Both the position numbers and the translations under genes were made by a program. 64,000 nucleotides of DNA from Oceanobacillus halophilus (GTDB lineage Bacteria > Bacillota > Bacilli > Bacillales > Amphibacillaceae). The stretch is taken from contig NZ_RBZP01000014.1 of NCBI RefSeq assembly GCF_003628505.1, forward strand, positions 20,054-84,053. Reading direction: 5' to 3'. This document shows, one piece after another, positions 8,273-17,917 of the stretch. The stretch's first letter is position 1; every line of letters begins with the position of its first letter. A model generated the notes under the pieces. It was not told the origin of the DNA. It saw only the letters and a list, made by a program, of their open reading frames with translations, and ran no database searches.

Positions 8273-9172
8273 ATGACATTATTGTTAAATCAAGTCACTA
8301 AACGCTATGGAAAGGCTACAGCGGTAGATCACTTATCATTGGAAATACCAGAAAAAGAAATGTTTGGCTTTTTAGGTGGAAATGGCGCTGGAAAAACAAC
8401 GACATTCCGTATGATTCTAGGCCTTTTGGATAGAACAGAAGGGGATATTACCTGGAATGGAGAGCCGATTAATTATGATAAAAGCCATTTAATCGGTTAC
8501 CTTCCTGAAGAAAGAGGGCTTTATCCCAAATTGACGGTAAAGGAACAAATTGTTTATTTAGGACGCCTCCGTGGGATGCATAAGCAGGAAATTATAAAAG
8601 AACTCGAGCAATGGCTAGAGCGTTTTAAAGTTCCTGAATATATGGCGAAACGGGTAGAGGAATTATCCAAAGGGAATCAGCAAAAAATTCAGTTTATCTC
8701 AGCGGTTATTCATAAACCAAAATTATTAATTTTAGATGAACCATTTTCTGGTTTAGATCCAGTGAATGTAGAAATGCTGAAGGAAGCTGTTATTGATTTG
8801 AAACAGCAGGGTACGTCTATTGTTTTTTCTTCCCATCGAATGGAACATGTAGAAGAATTGTGTGAGCATTTATGTATTCTGCATAAAGGAACCCCTGTCG
8901 TACAAGGATCATTGCGTGAGATAAAAAGTTCCTTTGGAAAGAAAAACATCGTTGTTCATGCAGACATGGAATTAGCGTTTCTTGAGAGAATACCTGGTGT
9001 GTTGCGATATAAAAAAGTGGCTGAGGGCTGTGAAATGCAAGTTCAGGGGGAAGACGTGGCACAGCGGATCTTTTCCGAATTGCAAGGAAAAGGATTTGTT
9101 CGTAAATTTGAATTAGAAGAACCATCATTAAATGATATTTTTATTGAGAAAGTCGGTGCTTCCTATGAGTAA
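8273..9172 (+). CDS. yhaQ: ABC transporter ATP-binding protein YhaQ
   Basis: This 299-residue ABC ATPase of the NatA/DrrA exporter type matches the position of yhaQ in B. subtilis. It has Walker A GGNGAGKTTT (about residue 36), Q-loop region LPEERGLYPKLT, signature LSKGNQQKIQ and Walker B LLILDEPFSGLDP, followed by H-loop SSHRM. A C-terminal extension of about 80 residues is typical of NatA-like subunits. AAGGGAG precedes the ATG. The gene overlaps yhaP by 8 bases, so both subunits are translated together. The substrate is not determinable. Relatives export sodium or drugs. Confidence 0.9.
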   Translation: MTLLLNQVTKRYGKATAVDHLSLEIPEKEMFGFLGGNGAGKTTTFRMILGLLDRTEGDITWNGEPINYDKSHLIGYLPEERGLYPKLTVKEQIVYLGRLRGMHKQEIIKELEQWLERFKVPEYMAKRVEELSKGNQQKIQFISAVIHKPKLLILDEPFSGLDPVNVEMLKEAVIDLKQQGTSIVFSSHRMEHVEELCEHLCILHKGTPVVQGSLREIKSSFGKKNIVVHADMELAFLERIPGVLRYKKVAEGCEMQVQGEDVAQRIFSELQGKGFVRKFELEEPSLNDIFIEKVGASYE

Positions 9173-10418
9173 GTTTTGGGTGATTATGTCACATACGTAT
9201 CTTTCAAGAATCAAATCGAAATCATTCATTATTAGTACAGCAATTTCTTTCTTATTTATTATAGGATTAGTAAATATTCAATCTATCATTGAAACTTTCT
9301 CAGGAGATGAAGCAGATAGGATTGCAGTTATGGATGATTCTAATCAGTTCATGGAACCTTTAGCTAACAGTGTGGAAAGCACAAGGGATGATTTGGAACT
9401 GGTTGCTTTTGATGGGTCAGAAGAAGAAGGGAAGTCTGCGGTTTCAGAAGATAAGTACCATGCTCTCTTGGTCATTACTTTGGATGAAAATCAATTGCCA
9501 CAGGCCGAATATTATGCCAATTCTTTAGGTGAATTCGGGAATCAAACATTCTTTGAACAGCAATTACAGCAGTTAAAAGCAACGATAGCTACTCAGCAAT
9601 CGGGCATTGATCAAGCTATCCTCGCTCAAATTAATGAACCAGTTTCTTTTCATGCTGTTGCATTAGATGAATCGGCAAAATCTGCGGAAGAGATGAATCA
9701 GGCAAGAGGAATTGTAAATATCATGCTGTTTGTCCTTTATTTAACGGTAATGGTATATGGGCAAATGATTATGACGGATGTAGCTAATGAAAAATCATCA
9801 AGGGTAATGGAACTATTGGTTTCCAGTGCCTCCGCTGTCACCCATATGTTTGCAAAAATAGTTGGAATCGCATTAGTAGGATTGACACAAATCGGTTCGC
9901 TGGTTGTAGTGGGGTATTTTCTTATCCAATCGAAGCAGGAAGAACTTGCTGGGGGCGTTTTTGAGTATCTAGGGTTTCAAGGAGACTCCATTTCTATTTT
10001 TATTTATGCTATTCTTTTCTTTTTATTAGGTTATTTCCTTTATGCCACTATTTCTGCTATGTTAGGATCTTTAGTAAGCAGGGTGGAAGATGCCAATCAA
10101 ATGATGTTTCCGATGATATTTTTAATTATGATTGCATTCTTCATTGCTGTATTCGGAATGAATGCACCTAATTCATCGCTAGTGTACATAACTTCCTTTA
10201 TTCCATTCTTTTCACCGATGATTATGTTTATGAGAGTAGGAATGCTGGATGTCCCAGCATGGGAAGTCGCATTATCGATTGGGCTCTTACTTGCAACCAT
10301 AGCATTACTCGGTGTGATAGGTGCAAAAGTCTATAAAGGTGGCGTTTTAATGTACGGTAAATCCAGTGCGTGGAAGGATTTCAAAAAAGCAATATCGTTA
10401 TCAAAAAGAGATTCTTAG
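9165..10418 (+). CDS. yhaP: ABC-2 type permease YhaP
   Basis: This permease partner of YhaQ has 417 residues from the ATG at 9165, which overlaps the yhaQ stop. An upstream in-frame start at 9132 would extend it deep into yhaQ. Topology follows the NatB/ABC-2 pattern. One N-terminal membrane helix (about residues 18-40) is followed by an extracytoplasmic domain of about 140 residues, and then five or six helices in the C-terminal half. The motif MTDVANEKSSRVMELLVSSA, typical of ABC-2 permeases, precedes the helical bundle. The gene ends the operon with a terminator hairpin. Confidence 0.88.
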   Translation: MSKFWVIMSHTYLSRIKSKSFIISTAISFLFIIGLVNIQSIIETFSGDEADRIAVMDDSNQFMEPLANSVESTRDDLELVAFDGSEEEGKSAVSEDKYHALLVITLDENQLPQAEYYANSLGEFGNQTFFEQQLQQLKATIATQQSGIDQAILAQINEPVSFHAVALDESAKSAEEMNQARGIVNIMLFVLYLTVMVYGQMIMTDVANEKSSRVMELLVSSASAVTHMFAKIVGIALVGLTQIGSLVVVGYFLIQSKQEELAGGVFEYLGFQGDSISIFIYAILFFLLGYFLYATISAMLGSLVSRVEDANQMMFPMIFLIMIAFFIAVFGMNAPNSSLVYITSFIPFFSPMIMFMRVGMLDVPAWEVALSIGLLLATIALLGVIGAKVYKGGVLMYGKSSAWKDFKKAISLSKRDS

Positions 10419-10423
10419 GTTAC

Positions 10424-10451
10424 TAGTCGCAATAATTTGCGGCTTTTTTCT
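10424..10451 (+). terminator. yhaQP terminator
   Basis: AGTCGCAA and TTGCGGCT pair across a 4-base loop and are followed by TTTTTTC, a few bases after the yhaP stop. Confidence 0.75.
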
Positions 10452-10573
10452 TTGTACAGGAAAGTTAAAATATTAACATTCATGCTGAAATAAATACCTA
10501 ACTAATAGCAGAACGTGCATTCTTATTCTCTGTTTGCTAGAATAAAACTATATTAGATAGAAAAGGAAAGAAG

Positions 10574-11812
10574 GTGTCAATCAAGGTGATGAAGGAAATT
10601 TCCTTTATACATGCTGCAGATTTGCATTTAGACAGTCCATTCAAAGGGCTAGCACATACACCCGAACATATTTTTAAAGAGATTAGAGAGAGCACCTTTC
10701 ATGCACTGGATAATCTAGTTTCTACTGCCATTCAAAGGAAAGTAGATTTTATTCTTATTTCAGGAGATTTATTTGATAATGAAAAGCAAAGCTTAAAAGC
10801 ACAGATTCGTCTAAGGAAAGCTTTTGAGGAGTTGAACAATCACGACATTAAGGTGTATGCATCCTATGGAAATCATGATTTTATCAATGGGAATATTTAC
10901 CCAGTGAATTATCCTGATAATGTCTTTATATTCCCTGATGAAAAGGTAACTAATTTTACATTTGTAAAAGATCAGCAAGCACTGGCTAAAATCTATGGGT
11001 TTAGCTATGAGAATCGAGCGGTACATGAAGAGAAAGCTAAAGAATTTCATATATCTGATACAGAAGTTCCGTTTCATATTGCAATGCTTCATGGAAGTAT
11101 CCGAACCAATTCAGATCACGATGTGTATGCTCCGTTTCAATTGTCAGATTTACAAAAAGAACTATTCCATTACTGGGCATTAGGTCATATACATAAGCGA
11201 GAAATTTTAAAAGAGAATCCAGCAATTGTATACCCAGGAAATACTCAAGGCCGTAATCGAAAAGAAACAGGAGAAAAGGGCTGTTTTCATGTAGTGTTGA
11301 GGGAGAATCAAACAGAATTGACTTTTATACCACTGCAAAAGGTCATCATTACTCCTGTACATATGGATGTTTCGGATTTAACGAATCTACATCAATTAGA
11401 GACTAAGATACAGCAAACATTCCAGAATATAAGTGATACTTACCATTATCTAATAGACCTTTATTTAACAAGTAATCAGCATGACTTAAAAGAATGGGAA
11501 GCGAATAAACAGCTTGATGAAATTATTGAATTAATAAATGAGACGACAAGTTCTCAAGATAATTGGAAATATATTTTTCGCGTAACCACAGAGGTACGAG
11601 CGGATATCAGCAGTTTGGACCTTGAAAAAGGGGAACACTTTATAGGAGAACTTATTCGACAAGTAGAAGATGCAAGCATTCAGCCATACGTAAATGAATT
11701 ATTTCACCATAAGCAGGCACGTAAGTATTTAGATCCACTCTCCACGACAGAAGAGCAATCGATTAAGGAAGAAGCAAAAAACTTGTTACTAAATGAACTA
11801 TTAAAGGGGTGA
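10574..11812 (+). CDS. yhaO: SbcD-like DNA exonuclease/metallophosphoesterase YhaO
   Basis: This is a calcineurin-like phosphoesterase of the SbcD/Mre11 group. Metal-binding motifs appear in order: DLHLDSPF (about residue 16), SGDLFDN, YGNHDF and a late GHIH (LGHIHKRE). It is the nuclease half of an SbcCD-like pair with YhaN, expected to act in DNA end processing or repair. The start is uncertain. GTG at 10574 gives 412 residues, but AGAAGGTG fits better with GTG at 10586 or ATG at 10589, giving MKEISFIHAAD. Its stop overlaps the yhaN start region. Confidence 0.85.
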   Translation: MSIKVMKEISFIHAADLHLDSPFKGLAHTPEHIFKEIRESTFHALDNLVSTAIQRKVDFILISGDLFDNEKQSLKAQIRLRKAFEELNNHDIKVYASYGNHDFINGNIYPVNYPDNVFIFPDEKVTNFTFVKDQQALAKIYGFSYENRAVHEEKAKEFHISDTEVPFHIAMLHGSIRTNSDHDVYAPFQLSDLQKELFHYWALGHIHKREILKENPAIVYPGNTQGRNRKETGEKGCFHVVLRENQTELTFIPLQKVIITPVHMDVSDLTNLHQLETKIQQTFQNISDTYHYLIDLYLTSNQHDLKEWEANKQLDEIIELINETTSSQDNWKYIFRVTTEVRADISSLDLEKGEHFIGELIRQVEDASIQPYVNELFHHKQARKYLDPLSTTEEQSIKEEAKNLLLNELLKG

Positions 11813-11817
11813 AAAGA

Positions 11818-14787
11818 ATGAGAATTACGCAAGCTTATGTGTATGGCTTTGGAAAATGGATGGATTATCGTATCGATTTTTCAAAGGGTGTTTGTATCTA
11901 TGGAGAAAATGAAGCTGGTAAATCAACTATTCAGAAATTCATCTTATTTATGCTATTCGGTCTCCCGCCTAAACAAAGAGAGTTTTACCGTCCGAAAAAT
12001 GGGGGACAAATGGGTGGTAGGTTAAGTATTTATGACTCAATCAAAGGTGATTTCACTATTGAACGTTCAGACAGAGTGAAAAATGGGGACGCCATCGTGT
12101 ATACCCCCGATGGAAATCAGCATAAGGAATCTTGGTTGACAGAACGATTGAAAGGGATGACGGCACAAACATATCAATCTATTTTTTCCTTTTCCGCACT
12201 TGATTTGGCCGGCATTACTGATATGAAAGAAGATGACCTAGGGGAAGTTCTTCTGGGTATCGGATTAGCAGGATCAACAGAAATATATAAACTTGAGAAA
12301 CAGTTAGATAATCGAATGGGTGAATTGTTTAAACCTTATGGAAAAAAGCCAGTTATCAACCAACAACTGGAGAATCTGAATGAAAGATTTAATTCATTAC
12401 AGGATTATAAGGCAAAAGAGGCTACATATAGGGAAAAGATAATGAAAGAAGCAGCTACGAAAAACAAATTAGATGAACTGCAAGCATTACTGCAAACAGA
12501 GAAAAGGAACCTCATGAATATCGAAAAACAGTTGCAAGCTTTGCCAGTACTTCATGACTATCATTATATACAGTCGCAATTAGATGAAAAAAAAGTTAAT
12601 ATGTCATTCCCTGAAAATGGTAATGAGCGACTCGAGACATTAAAATCTGCTTTACTGCCATTACAGAGTGAATTAGCGATATTAAAAGATAATGAACAAA
12701 AATATAAGCAGAAAATAGAGGAAATTCAAGCAGACAAAGTAGACGAATATACTATAAATAAAGCTAAGGAGCTTCAGTTAAAGAAACAGGAATACCATAA
12801 TAATAAGAAAGAATTGGAAAGAATAGAAAACAATATCACTAAAAGCCGATTGGAAGTAGAAGCTGAAATAAACCGTTTAAGTATTGGTTTAAGTATTGAA
12901 GAATTAGCTGAATTATCGTTTCCTTTTCACTTAGAGAAAACGTGGATACAGTTAAAAAATGAGACAGAACAAATAACCAACGAAATAGAGCATGTTTCTG
13001 TCGAAGAAAACCGGTTAAAACAAGAAAGAAACTATCTCTACAATCAGTTAGAAGAGATAGAAGACCAACTATTACCAGAAGAAGAATTTCACAGGTTGAA
13101 TGAGAAGGTAAATAAACACTATAAGTTTCAATTACTTCAAAATATGCAAGAACAAATAGAACAAAATCGTAAAAGTTGGAAATTTAAAAAGGAAAAAAAG
13201 CATAAAAATATAATGCTTTTTTTGATGGTCGCTATATTATTTGCTGTGATATCAGGGGGCTCTGCGGTTGTTCTAGATCGATCCTGGATATATAGTATTA
13301 CGGTGCTCTTATTAGTTCTGGGAATCGGACAATGGTTCCTTGGCAAAAATTCTCTTAAAGAAATGGAAATAATGATGGAAAGCGACCAATACGCAAGCGA
13401 AATGCAGGAAATATCTAAAGAAGAAAAGCAGGAAGCGGAACGCCGGTTATTACGGCATAAAAACCGAATGAATGAATTGGAGAATATAAAGGATAAACTG
13501 AAAGACAATGAAATTAAGAGGTTAAATATAACAGAAAAGAAAAAGATTATTAGTCAGAGAAAGCATATAAATACTAAACATTTAGATGCGCAGTATGAGA
13601 GTTATCCATTTTTACAACGTGTAGAAATTACTTATTGGCCTGAATTCTTTCATGCAATGAAACAATTAATATCGAATTATAAAAATTTTCAACATCATCT
13701 TTATGAGAAAGATAAGATGATGAAACAAATGAACCAATATAAACAACAGTTCAATCAGTTTTTTGAAGATAACCAGTTAGATAGTTCTAACCAGTTTGAA
13801 CAGCAAATCAAGTACTTAGACGATATACTTTACAGACAGGAAGAGCTAATTAGAGATGAGTCAAAATACCAAGAATTGATGAAGGAGAACAAACAAGCAC
13901 AGCAAGAACTAAATCATAAAATATCAACTTATAAAAAGGAAATGAAAGCATTATTTGAAATAGCACAGGTTGAAACAGAAGAAGATTTTTACCAAAAAGG
14001 GAAGTTATTAATAGAAAGGTCCGAATTAAAGCGAAATGCAGAAAAAGTGATCATCCAGTTAGAACGTTTATTTCCAGATGGGACATGGAAAAAGTTCTTG
14101 AAAGAAATGGCGGATGAAAATACTCTAATTCTGGCAAAGGACACTTCGGAAGAGACTATAGAAAATACGGAGAAAACCATAGAGAGGGAGAGAGAGCAGC
14201 TAGCTTCGACACAAGCGGAACTTCAAATGATGGAATCATCTGAATCGTATTCAAATTGTCTGCATCAGTTTGAAATGGAACAAGAGCAATTAAATAAGTT
14301 TGCTAGAGAATGGACAATAATAAAAACAGCAAAAGAGCTTCTAACAGAGACCAAAAGAGCTTATAGAGAAAATTATTTATCGCAAATAATAGAAAAGACT
14401 TCTTTTTACTTTAAGCAATTAACAGGAAATAAATACCTTCAAGTATATGCACCTATGGAAAACAGAACTTTTCAAGTCGAGACAGATAATGGTATACGAT
14501 ACGCGGTAAATGAACTATCAAAAGGGACAATTGATCAATTGTATGTATCTTTAAGACTGGCTATTAGTCAAACAATGAGTGAAAAACATAGATTACCTTT
14601 TATGATAGATGATGCTTTTTTACACTTTGATATAATAAGAACAAAGCGTATCATAAAAATAATCGAAGATATTTCAACGTATCAGCAAATTATTCTCTTT
14701 ACTTGTAAGAAAGAAATTATTGATTCCATAAAAGATTTTGAAAAAATATATTTACAAAGTATGGTTCCAAAAGAAGTTAAAACTTAG
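11818..14787 (+). CDS. yhaN: SbcC/Rad50-like ATPase YhaN with central membrane segments
   Basis: This protein of about 989 residues has an SMC/Rad50 layout. The N-terminal Walker A is GENEAGKST (about residue 32), followed by very long heptad coiled coils. The C-terminal half-site has a signature-like NELSKGTIDQLYVSLRLA and Walker B FMIDDAFLHFD. Unlike SbcC, the middle carries two adjacent hydrophobic helices (about residues 460-510, beginning HKNIMLFLMVAILFA) where a zinc hook would lie. This suggests membrane anchoring of the coiled-coil apex. The start chosen is ATG 11818, after AGGGGTG. GTG 11809 is in frame but is embedded in that ribosome site. It is the partner of YhaO. Confidence 0.88.
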   Translation: MRITQAYVYGFGKWMDYRIDFSKGVCIYGENEAGKSTIQKFILFMLFGLPPKQREFYRPKNGGQMGGRLSIYDSIKGDFTIERSDRVKNGDAIVYTPDGNQHKESWLTERLKGMTAQTYQSIFSFSALDLAGITDMKEDDLGEVLLGIGLAGSTEIYKLEKQLDNRMGELFKPYGKKPVINQQLENLNERFNSLQDYKAKEATYREKIMKEAATKNKLDELQALLQTEKRNLMNIEKQLQALPVLHDYHYIQSQLDEKKVNMSFPENGNERLETLKSALLPLQSELAILKDNEQKYKQKIEEIQADKVDEYTINKAKELQLKKQEYHNNKKELERIENNITKSRLEVEAEINRLSIGLSIEELAELSFPFHLEKTWIQLKNETEQITNEIEHVSVEENRLKQERNYLYNQLEEIEDQLLPEEEFHRLNEKVNKHYKFQLLQNMQEQIEQNRKSWKFKKEKKHKNIMLFLMVAILFAVISGGSAVVLDRSWIYSITVLLLVLGIGQWFLGKNSLKEMEIMMESDQYASEMQEISKEEKQEAERRLLRHKNRMNELENIKDKLKDNEIKRLNITEKKKIISQRKHINTKHLDAQYESYPFLQRVEITYWPEFFHAMKQLISNYKNFQHHLYEKDKMMKQMNQYKQQFNQFFEDNQLDSSNQFEQQIKYLDDILYRQEELIRDESKYQELMKENKQAQQELNHKISTYKKEMKALFEIAQVETEEDFYQKGKLLIERSELKRNAEKVIIQLERLFPDGTWKKFLKEMADENTLILAKDTSEETIENTEKTIEREREQLASTQAELQMMESSESYSNCLHQFEMEQEQLNKFAREWTIIKTAKELLTETKRAYRENYLSQIIEKTSFYFKQLTGNKYLQVYAPMENRTFQVETDNGIRYAVNELSKGTIDQLYVSLRLAISQTMSEKHRLPFMIDDAFLHFDIIRTKRIIKIIEDISTYQQIILFTCKKEIIDSIKDFEKIYLQSMVPKEVKT

Positions 14788-14886
14788 AGTTTTTGGTTAT
14801 TATGATAACTATGATAGAATCCATTCGCATAAATTAAAAATTAATGGTACACTAATTTCAGATTACTGTAGGTGGAGGGACTTCCA

Positions 14887-15435
14887 TTGCAAGAAGATAG
14901 AGATGAAAAGAACTGGAAAAAACATGAAGAAACAATTGAAAAATTTATTCAAGTTATTGGTAAAAACATGAATCTTTATGGGATTACACCTTCAATAGGA
15001 AGATTGTATGGTGTTTTATATTTTAATGATGAACCGATGACACTAGACGATATGCGTGACGCTTTATCAATGAGTAAAACAAGCATGTCTACGGGTGTAC
15101 GGACATTAGCAGATATGAGAATGGTGGAGTCCACATTTCGAAAAGGAACGCGAAAAGATCTTTATCAATCTGAAGAAGATTGGTATAAATCATTTACATC
15201 ACTATTTGGTATACGTTGGCGGAAGCAAACGGAGACCAATATAGAAGAAACCGAAGAGACAATTGAAATTTTACAAGAAATGATTAGTGAAACAGAGGAT
15301 AAAGAGTTAAAAGAAAGATTGAATAATGATCTGGAAAAGTTAGAATATGCTAAAAAATATTATCAGTGGCTCATGCAGTTCATTAAGGTAGTGGAGTCAG
15401 GTGAGATATTTAATTACATTCCAAAGAATAAATAA
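14887..15435 (+). CDS. gbsR: GbsR-type MarR-family regulator
   Basis: This winged-helix protein of about 182 residues closely resembles B. subtilis GbsR, the choline-sensing repressor of glycine-betaine synthesis and choline uptake. The core contains GRLYGVLYF, PMTLDDMRDALSMSKTSMS, TGVRTLADMRMV and FRKGTRKDLYQSEEDWYKSF, the last of which includes family-conserved ligand-side aromatics. TTG at 14887 is the best start, since GGTGGAGGG stands about 8 bases upstream. No gbsAB genes are adjacent, so its targets lie elsewhere or include the opu genes 6 kb away. It is followed by its own terminator. Confidence 0.8.
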   Translation: MQEDRDEKNWKKHEETIEKFIQVIGKNMNLYGITPSIGRLYGVLYFNDEPMTLDDMRDALSMSKTSMSTGVRTLADMRMVESTFRKGTRKDLYQSEEDWYKSFTSLFGIRWRKQTETNIEETEETIEILQEMISETEDKELKERLNNDLEKLEYAKKYYQWLMQFIKVVESGEIFNYIPKNK

Positions 15436-15438
15436 CAA

Positions 15439-15482
15439 AACAGCATCTTGCTGCATCTATGTGGCATGATGCTGTTTTTTTT
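15439..15482 (+). terminator. gbsR-like gene terminator
   Basis: ACAGCATC pairs with GATGCTGT, with an internal TGC/GCA extension, and is followed by eight T residues. Confidence 0.88.
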
Positions 15483-15589
15483 GTTGTATAGGAAATAAAA
15501 CTTTGCTAAAGAGTGCTTAATCCACGTTGATTCAGCAGTTACCTTGAAAAGTGTAGTGTATCCTCATGGTGGTAATATGAAGATAGCAT

Positions 15590-16816
15590 TTACTTTATTC
15601 CTTCTGTGTTTTCGTATCTACTATCGAGATAATCTACTATATGAATAAGAAAACCTTCAATTGTTTGTGGATATTTAACGGCTGAACCCCATTCTGGAAG
15701 TCCGTGATGACAAAGGATACAATGGGACATTTGATGAATTTTCTCTAACGATAATTGAATATTTTCTATTTCTATGATTTTTGTGAGTATAAGAACCCCG
15801 TATGGAATATGCCCAATCATGACGCCTAAGTCATCCATTGTTATACCAGCCTGTTTTCTGTTGGAGAAATTTTCTTTTATAGCTGTAGGATATAGAAAGT
15901 CAAATTCTTCAAATGTTTTTCCAGCATGGTCATATTCTAGTAATTTACCGATATCATGAAACAAAATACTTGTCATTAATAAATCATAGTTAGGTTGGTT
16001 TTCTTCGTATTGCATCATCCCATAGAACATTTTATATAAATGGTCTATGGTATCTTTCCATATTAACGGTTTATCTTTGTCACCTTGAATTTGGGACCAA
16101 AGCTCATTTTTATGTGCTTTTTCTACGATGTTAATTAATTTCATTGTAGCTTTATAGTGATTATCTTCATATTTTAATATATATCTTACAAATCGCATTA
16201 GCCCCACTGTGTGCTTCAGTAACCCACCTAGGTAGTTATGGTGGTATCCTTTCGCAGCTGGTCTAATGCGAAACTGATTCCAGAAACGTTTCATGGCACT
16301 GTAGGCAATCTCTTGATATGGGGATTGTAACTCACGAATATAAGAGAAAAGTTCTATAGTAAATTCTTCCAAATTTTGTTTTGTGTACGGCAACAAAGAG
16401 AAAGGATTGATATCTTCTTGACATGGTGTTATTTGTTCAATAGTTATAGATTTAAACCCGTTGAATTCGTCAACTTTACCAATTACATCAAAAACAGAGT
16501 TAGATTCCAAAAGAGGAAGAGTACGGTCAACAGCACCTTGATTATCCCACATTTTTGCATTCAAAGTGCCTAAGTTATTACTAAATCTTATTTTAAGAAA
16601 CTGTTTATTCGTTCTTGTTAGTTGAACGGTATATTCATTTACCAGCAATCGTGCGTGAATTGGATTACCTTGTACTTCCTGATCGATATTGAATTGTTCA
16701 TTTCCGTTTGGCAATTGTGGAACTGGGAACTGCTCAAGTATTTCCACTTTCTGCTCTTCTGTTAAATTTACTTGTATAGGTACGTTGTTATAAAAATACA
16801 ATTGTCCATCCATCAT
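15590..16816 (-). CDS. yhaM: YhaM-like 3'-5' exoribonuclease (extended form)
   Basis: The order of an OB-fold nucleic-acid-binding segment (about residues 50-130, with KIRFSNNLGTLNAKMWD) followed by an HD domain (YHHNYLGGLLKHT about residue 195 and ILFHDIGKL about residue 295) is that of YhaM, a metal-dependent 3'-5' exoribonuclease. At 408 residues it is about 90 longer than B. subtilis YhaM. It has an extra N-terminal region of about 45 residues before the OB fold and an insertion between the two HD motifs. Start ATG 16816 follows GGAGTG. In B. subtilis yhaM is co-directional with yhaON, whereas here it is convergent to the gbsR-like gene. Confidence 0.8.
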   Translation of the reverse strand: MMDGQLYFYNNVPIQVNLTEEQKVEILEQFPVPQLPNGNEQFNIDQEVQGNPIHARLLVNEYTVQLTRTNKQFLKIRFSNNLGTLNAKMWDNQGAVDRTLPLLESNSVFDVIGKVDEFNGFKSITIEQITPCQEDINPFSLLPYTKQNLEEFTIELFSYIRELQSPYQEIAYSAMKRFWNQFRIRPAAKGYHHNYLGGLLKHTVGLMRFVRYILKYEDNHYKATMKLINIVEKAHKNELWSQIQGDKDKPLIWKDTIDHLYKMFYGMMQYEENQPNYDLLMTSILFHDIGKLLEYDHAGKTFEEFDFLYPTAIKENFSNRKQAGITMDDLGVMIGHIPYGVLILTKIIEIENIQLSLEKIHQMSHCILCHHGLPEWGSAVKYPQTIEGFLIHIVDYLDSRYENTEGIK

Positions 16817-16862
16817 ATTATCACTCCATGTTAAAAACTTAACGTTTGTTTATTGTGGTTTC

Positions 16863-17471
16863 TATAGTTGATAGAAACTCCTGATTTATTTAATTCAGAA
16901 TAGTTAGCTCTCGCTTACACTTATGAATGTTTTCTGCTGTCATTCGCTCCGGCAGAATACTTCGCTTTCCGCGGGCACGGCCTCAGCCTCCTCGGAAGAA
17001 ACCCACTTCCTGCGGGGTCTTCGGACACGTGCTTTTCCCGCAGGACAAGGAAGGCTACGTCAGCGAAGCATCGCACGAAGAAAATGTGGTCTTTCATTTT
17101 CGAGGAGTCTCCGCATTCTGCCTCCGCTATGTTAGATGGCCTAGATATTTTTATAGCTAAAGTCCATAATGTCACGTTTGGGATAGTTGTTCCTCGTATA
17201 AAATAAATTTATTTACTTAAAATCAAGTAGGGCAGGAACTTAGCGGAGGAAATACACGGAGACTCCTTGAAAAAAGAAAACCACTTTTTTCTGCGTGCGA
17301 TGAAACCCTGCCGAAGCGTTCCTTGTCCTGCGGGAAGAAGAGCATCGGTGAGACTGCTTTGTGCGTTAGCACGAAGGAGGCTCACCAGCTCCCCGCGGAA
17401 AGCGCAGTGTATTTCCGTAGCGGATAATAAGCACTATTCTGAATTAAAGGTATCAACAATCTATAAAAAAT
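16863..17471 (+). mobile_element. Palindromic MITE-like element, copy 3
   Basis: This full two-module copy lies between yhaM and yhaL. It begins with TATAGTTGATAGAAACTCC and ends with the inverted TTCTGAATTAAAGGTATC region. Sequence just outside (GTTTGTT on the left, AAAAAGCATGAATTCTTT on the right) still resembles the outer termini of copies 2, 7 and 8, but no target duplication is clear. Frames of 61-84 codons within it arise from GC-rich palindromes and are not genes. Confidence 0.85.
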
Positions 17472-17667
17472 CTTAAATAATACTACTATCCAAAAAGCAT
17501 GAATTCTTTGAGAAAGTAATCAAAACTTATTTCTATTGTAACTTAATTAATAGTTTTTTAGATAGCCTTTTTTGAGTCATGAAGGATGTTCTTGTGATAT
17601 AGTTATATTTTTTGTTATTGGTTCATATATATTTGGATAGAGAAAAGTGGACAAGGGAGGTTATGTG

Positions 17668-17865
17668 ATGCTTATTGCAGGTGTGCCTTGGTGGGTTTTT
17701 ACATTAATTGTGTTAATTTTTTTCAGTGGATACATGTCATTTAAGGCAATGGTTGCTGAAAGAAAGTTAGAACAGCAGTATGCAGAAAAGGAAGGGAAAA
17801 TTTATATGGAACGTATGAAAAAGGAGAGGGAAGAAAGGGAGAAAAGAAGGCAGCAAATTTCATAA
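17668..17865 (+). CDS. yhaL: Small membrane protein YhaL
   Basis: This 65-residue protein is located next to prsA, as in B. subtilis, and shares the YhaL layout. One N-terminal membrane helix (about residues 8-27, containing WWVFTLIVLIFF) is followed by a highly charged helix with the conserved KEGKIYMERMKKEREERE segment. ATG at 17668 is chosen because GGGAGG lies 7 bases upstream. A GTG at 17665 is adjacent. In B. subtilis it is linked to sporulation, and its molecular role is unknown. Confidence 0.85.
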   Translation: MLIAGVPWWVFTLIVLIFFSGYMSFKAMVAERKLEQQYAEKEGKIYMERMKKEREEREKRRQQIS

Positions 17866-17876
17866 AGAACTTAAAT

Positions 17877-17914
17877 TAAAAAGAGGCTGTCCACTATATG
17901 GACAGCCTCTTAAC
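17877..17914. terminator. Bidirectional terminator between yhaL and prsA
   Basis: AAGAGGCTGTCC pairs perfectly with GGACAGCCTCTT across a 7-base loop. The run of A residues on its left gives a U-tail for prsA on the minus strand. Confidence 0.9.
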
Positions 17915-17917
17915 CAA

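Noticed and set aside
16921..17476. Several 61-90 codon frames inside the palindromic elements (also at 6223-6761, 7710-8002, 30259-30609, 41292-41474, 44060-44293, 58105-58635 and 63549-63749)
   Set aside because: They recur in every element copy on both strands, lack ribosome sites and follow the GC-rich palindromes. They are composition artefacts, not genes.
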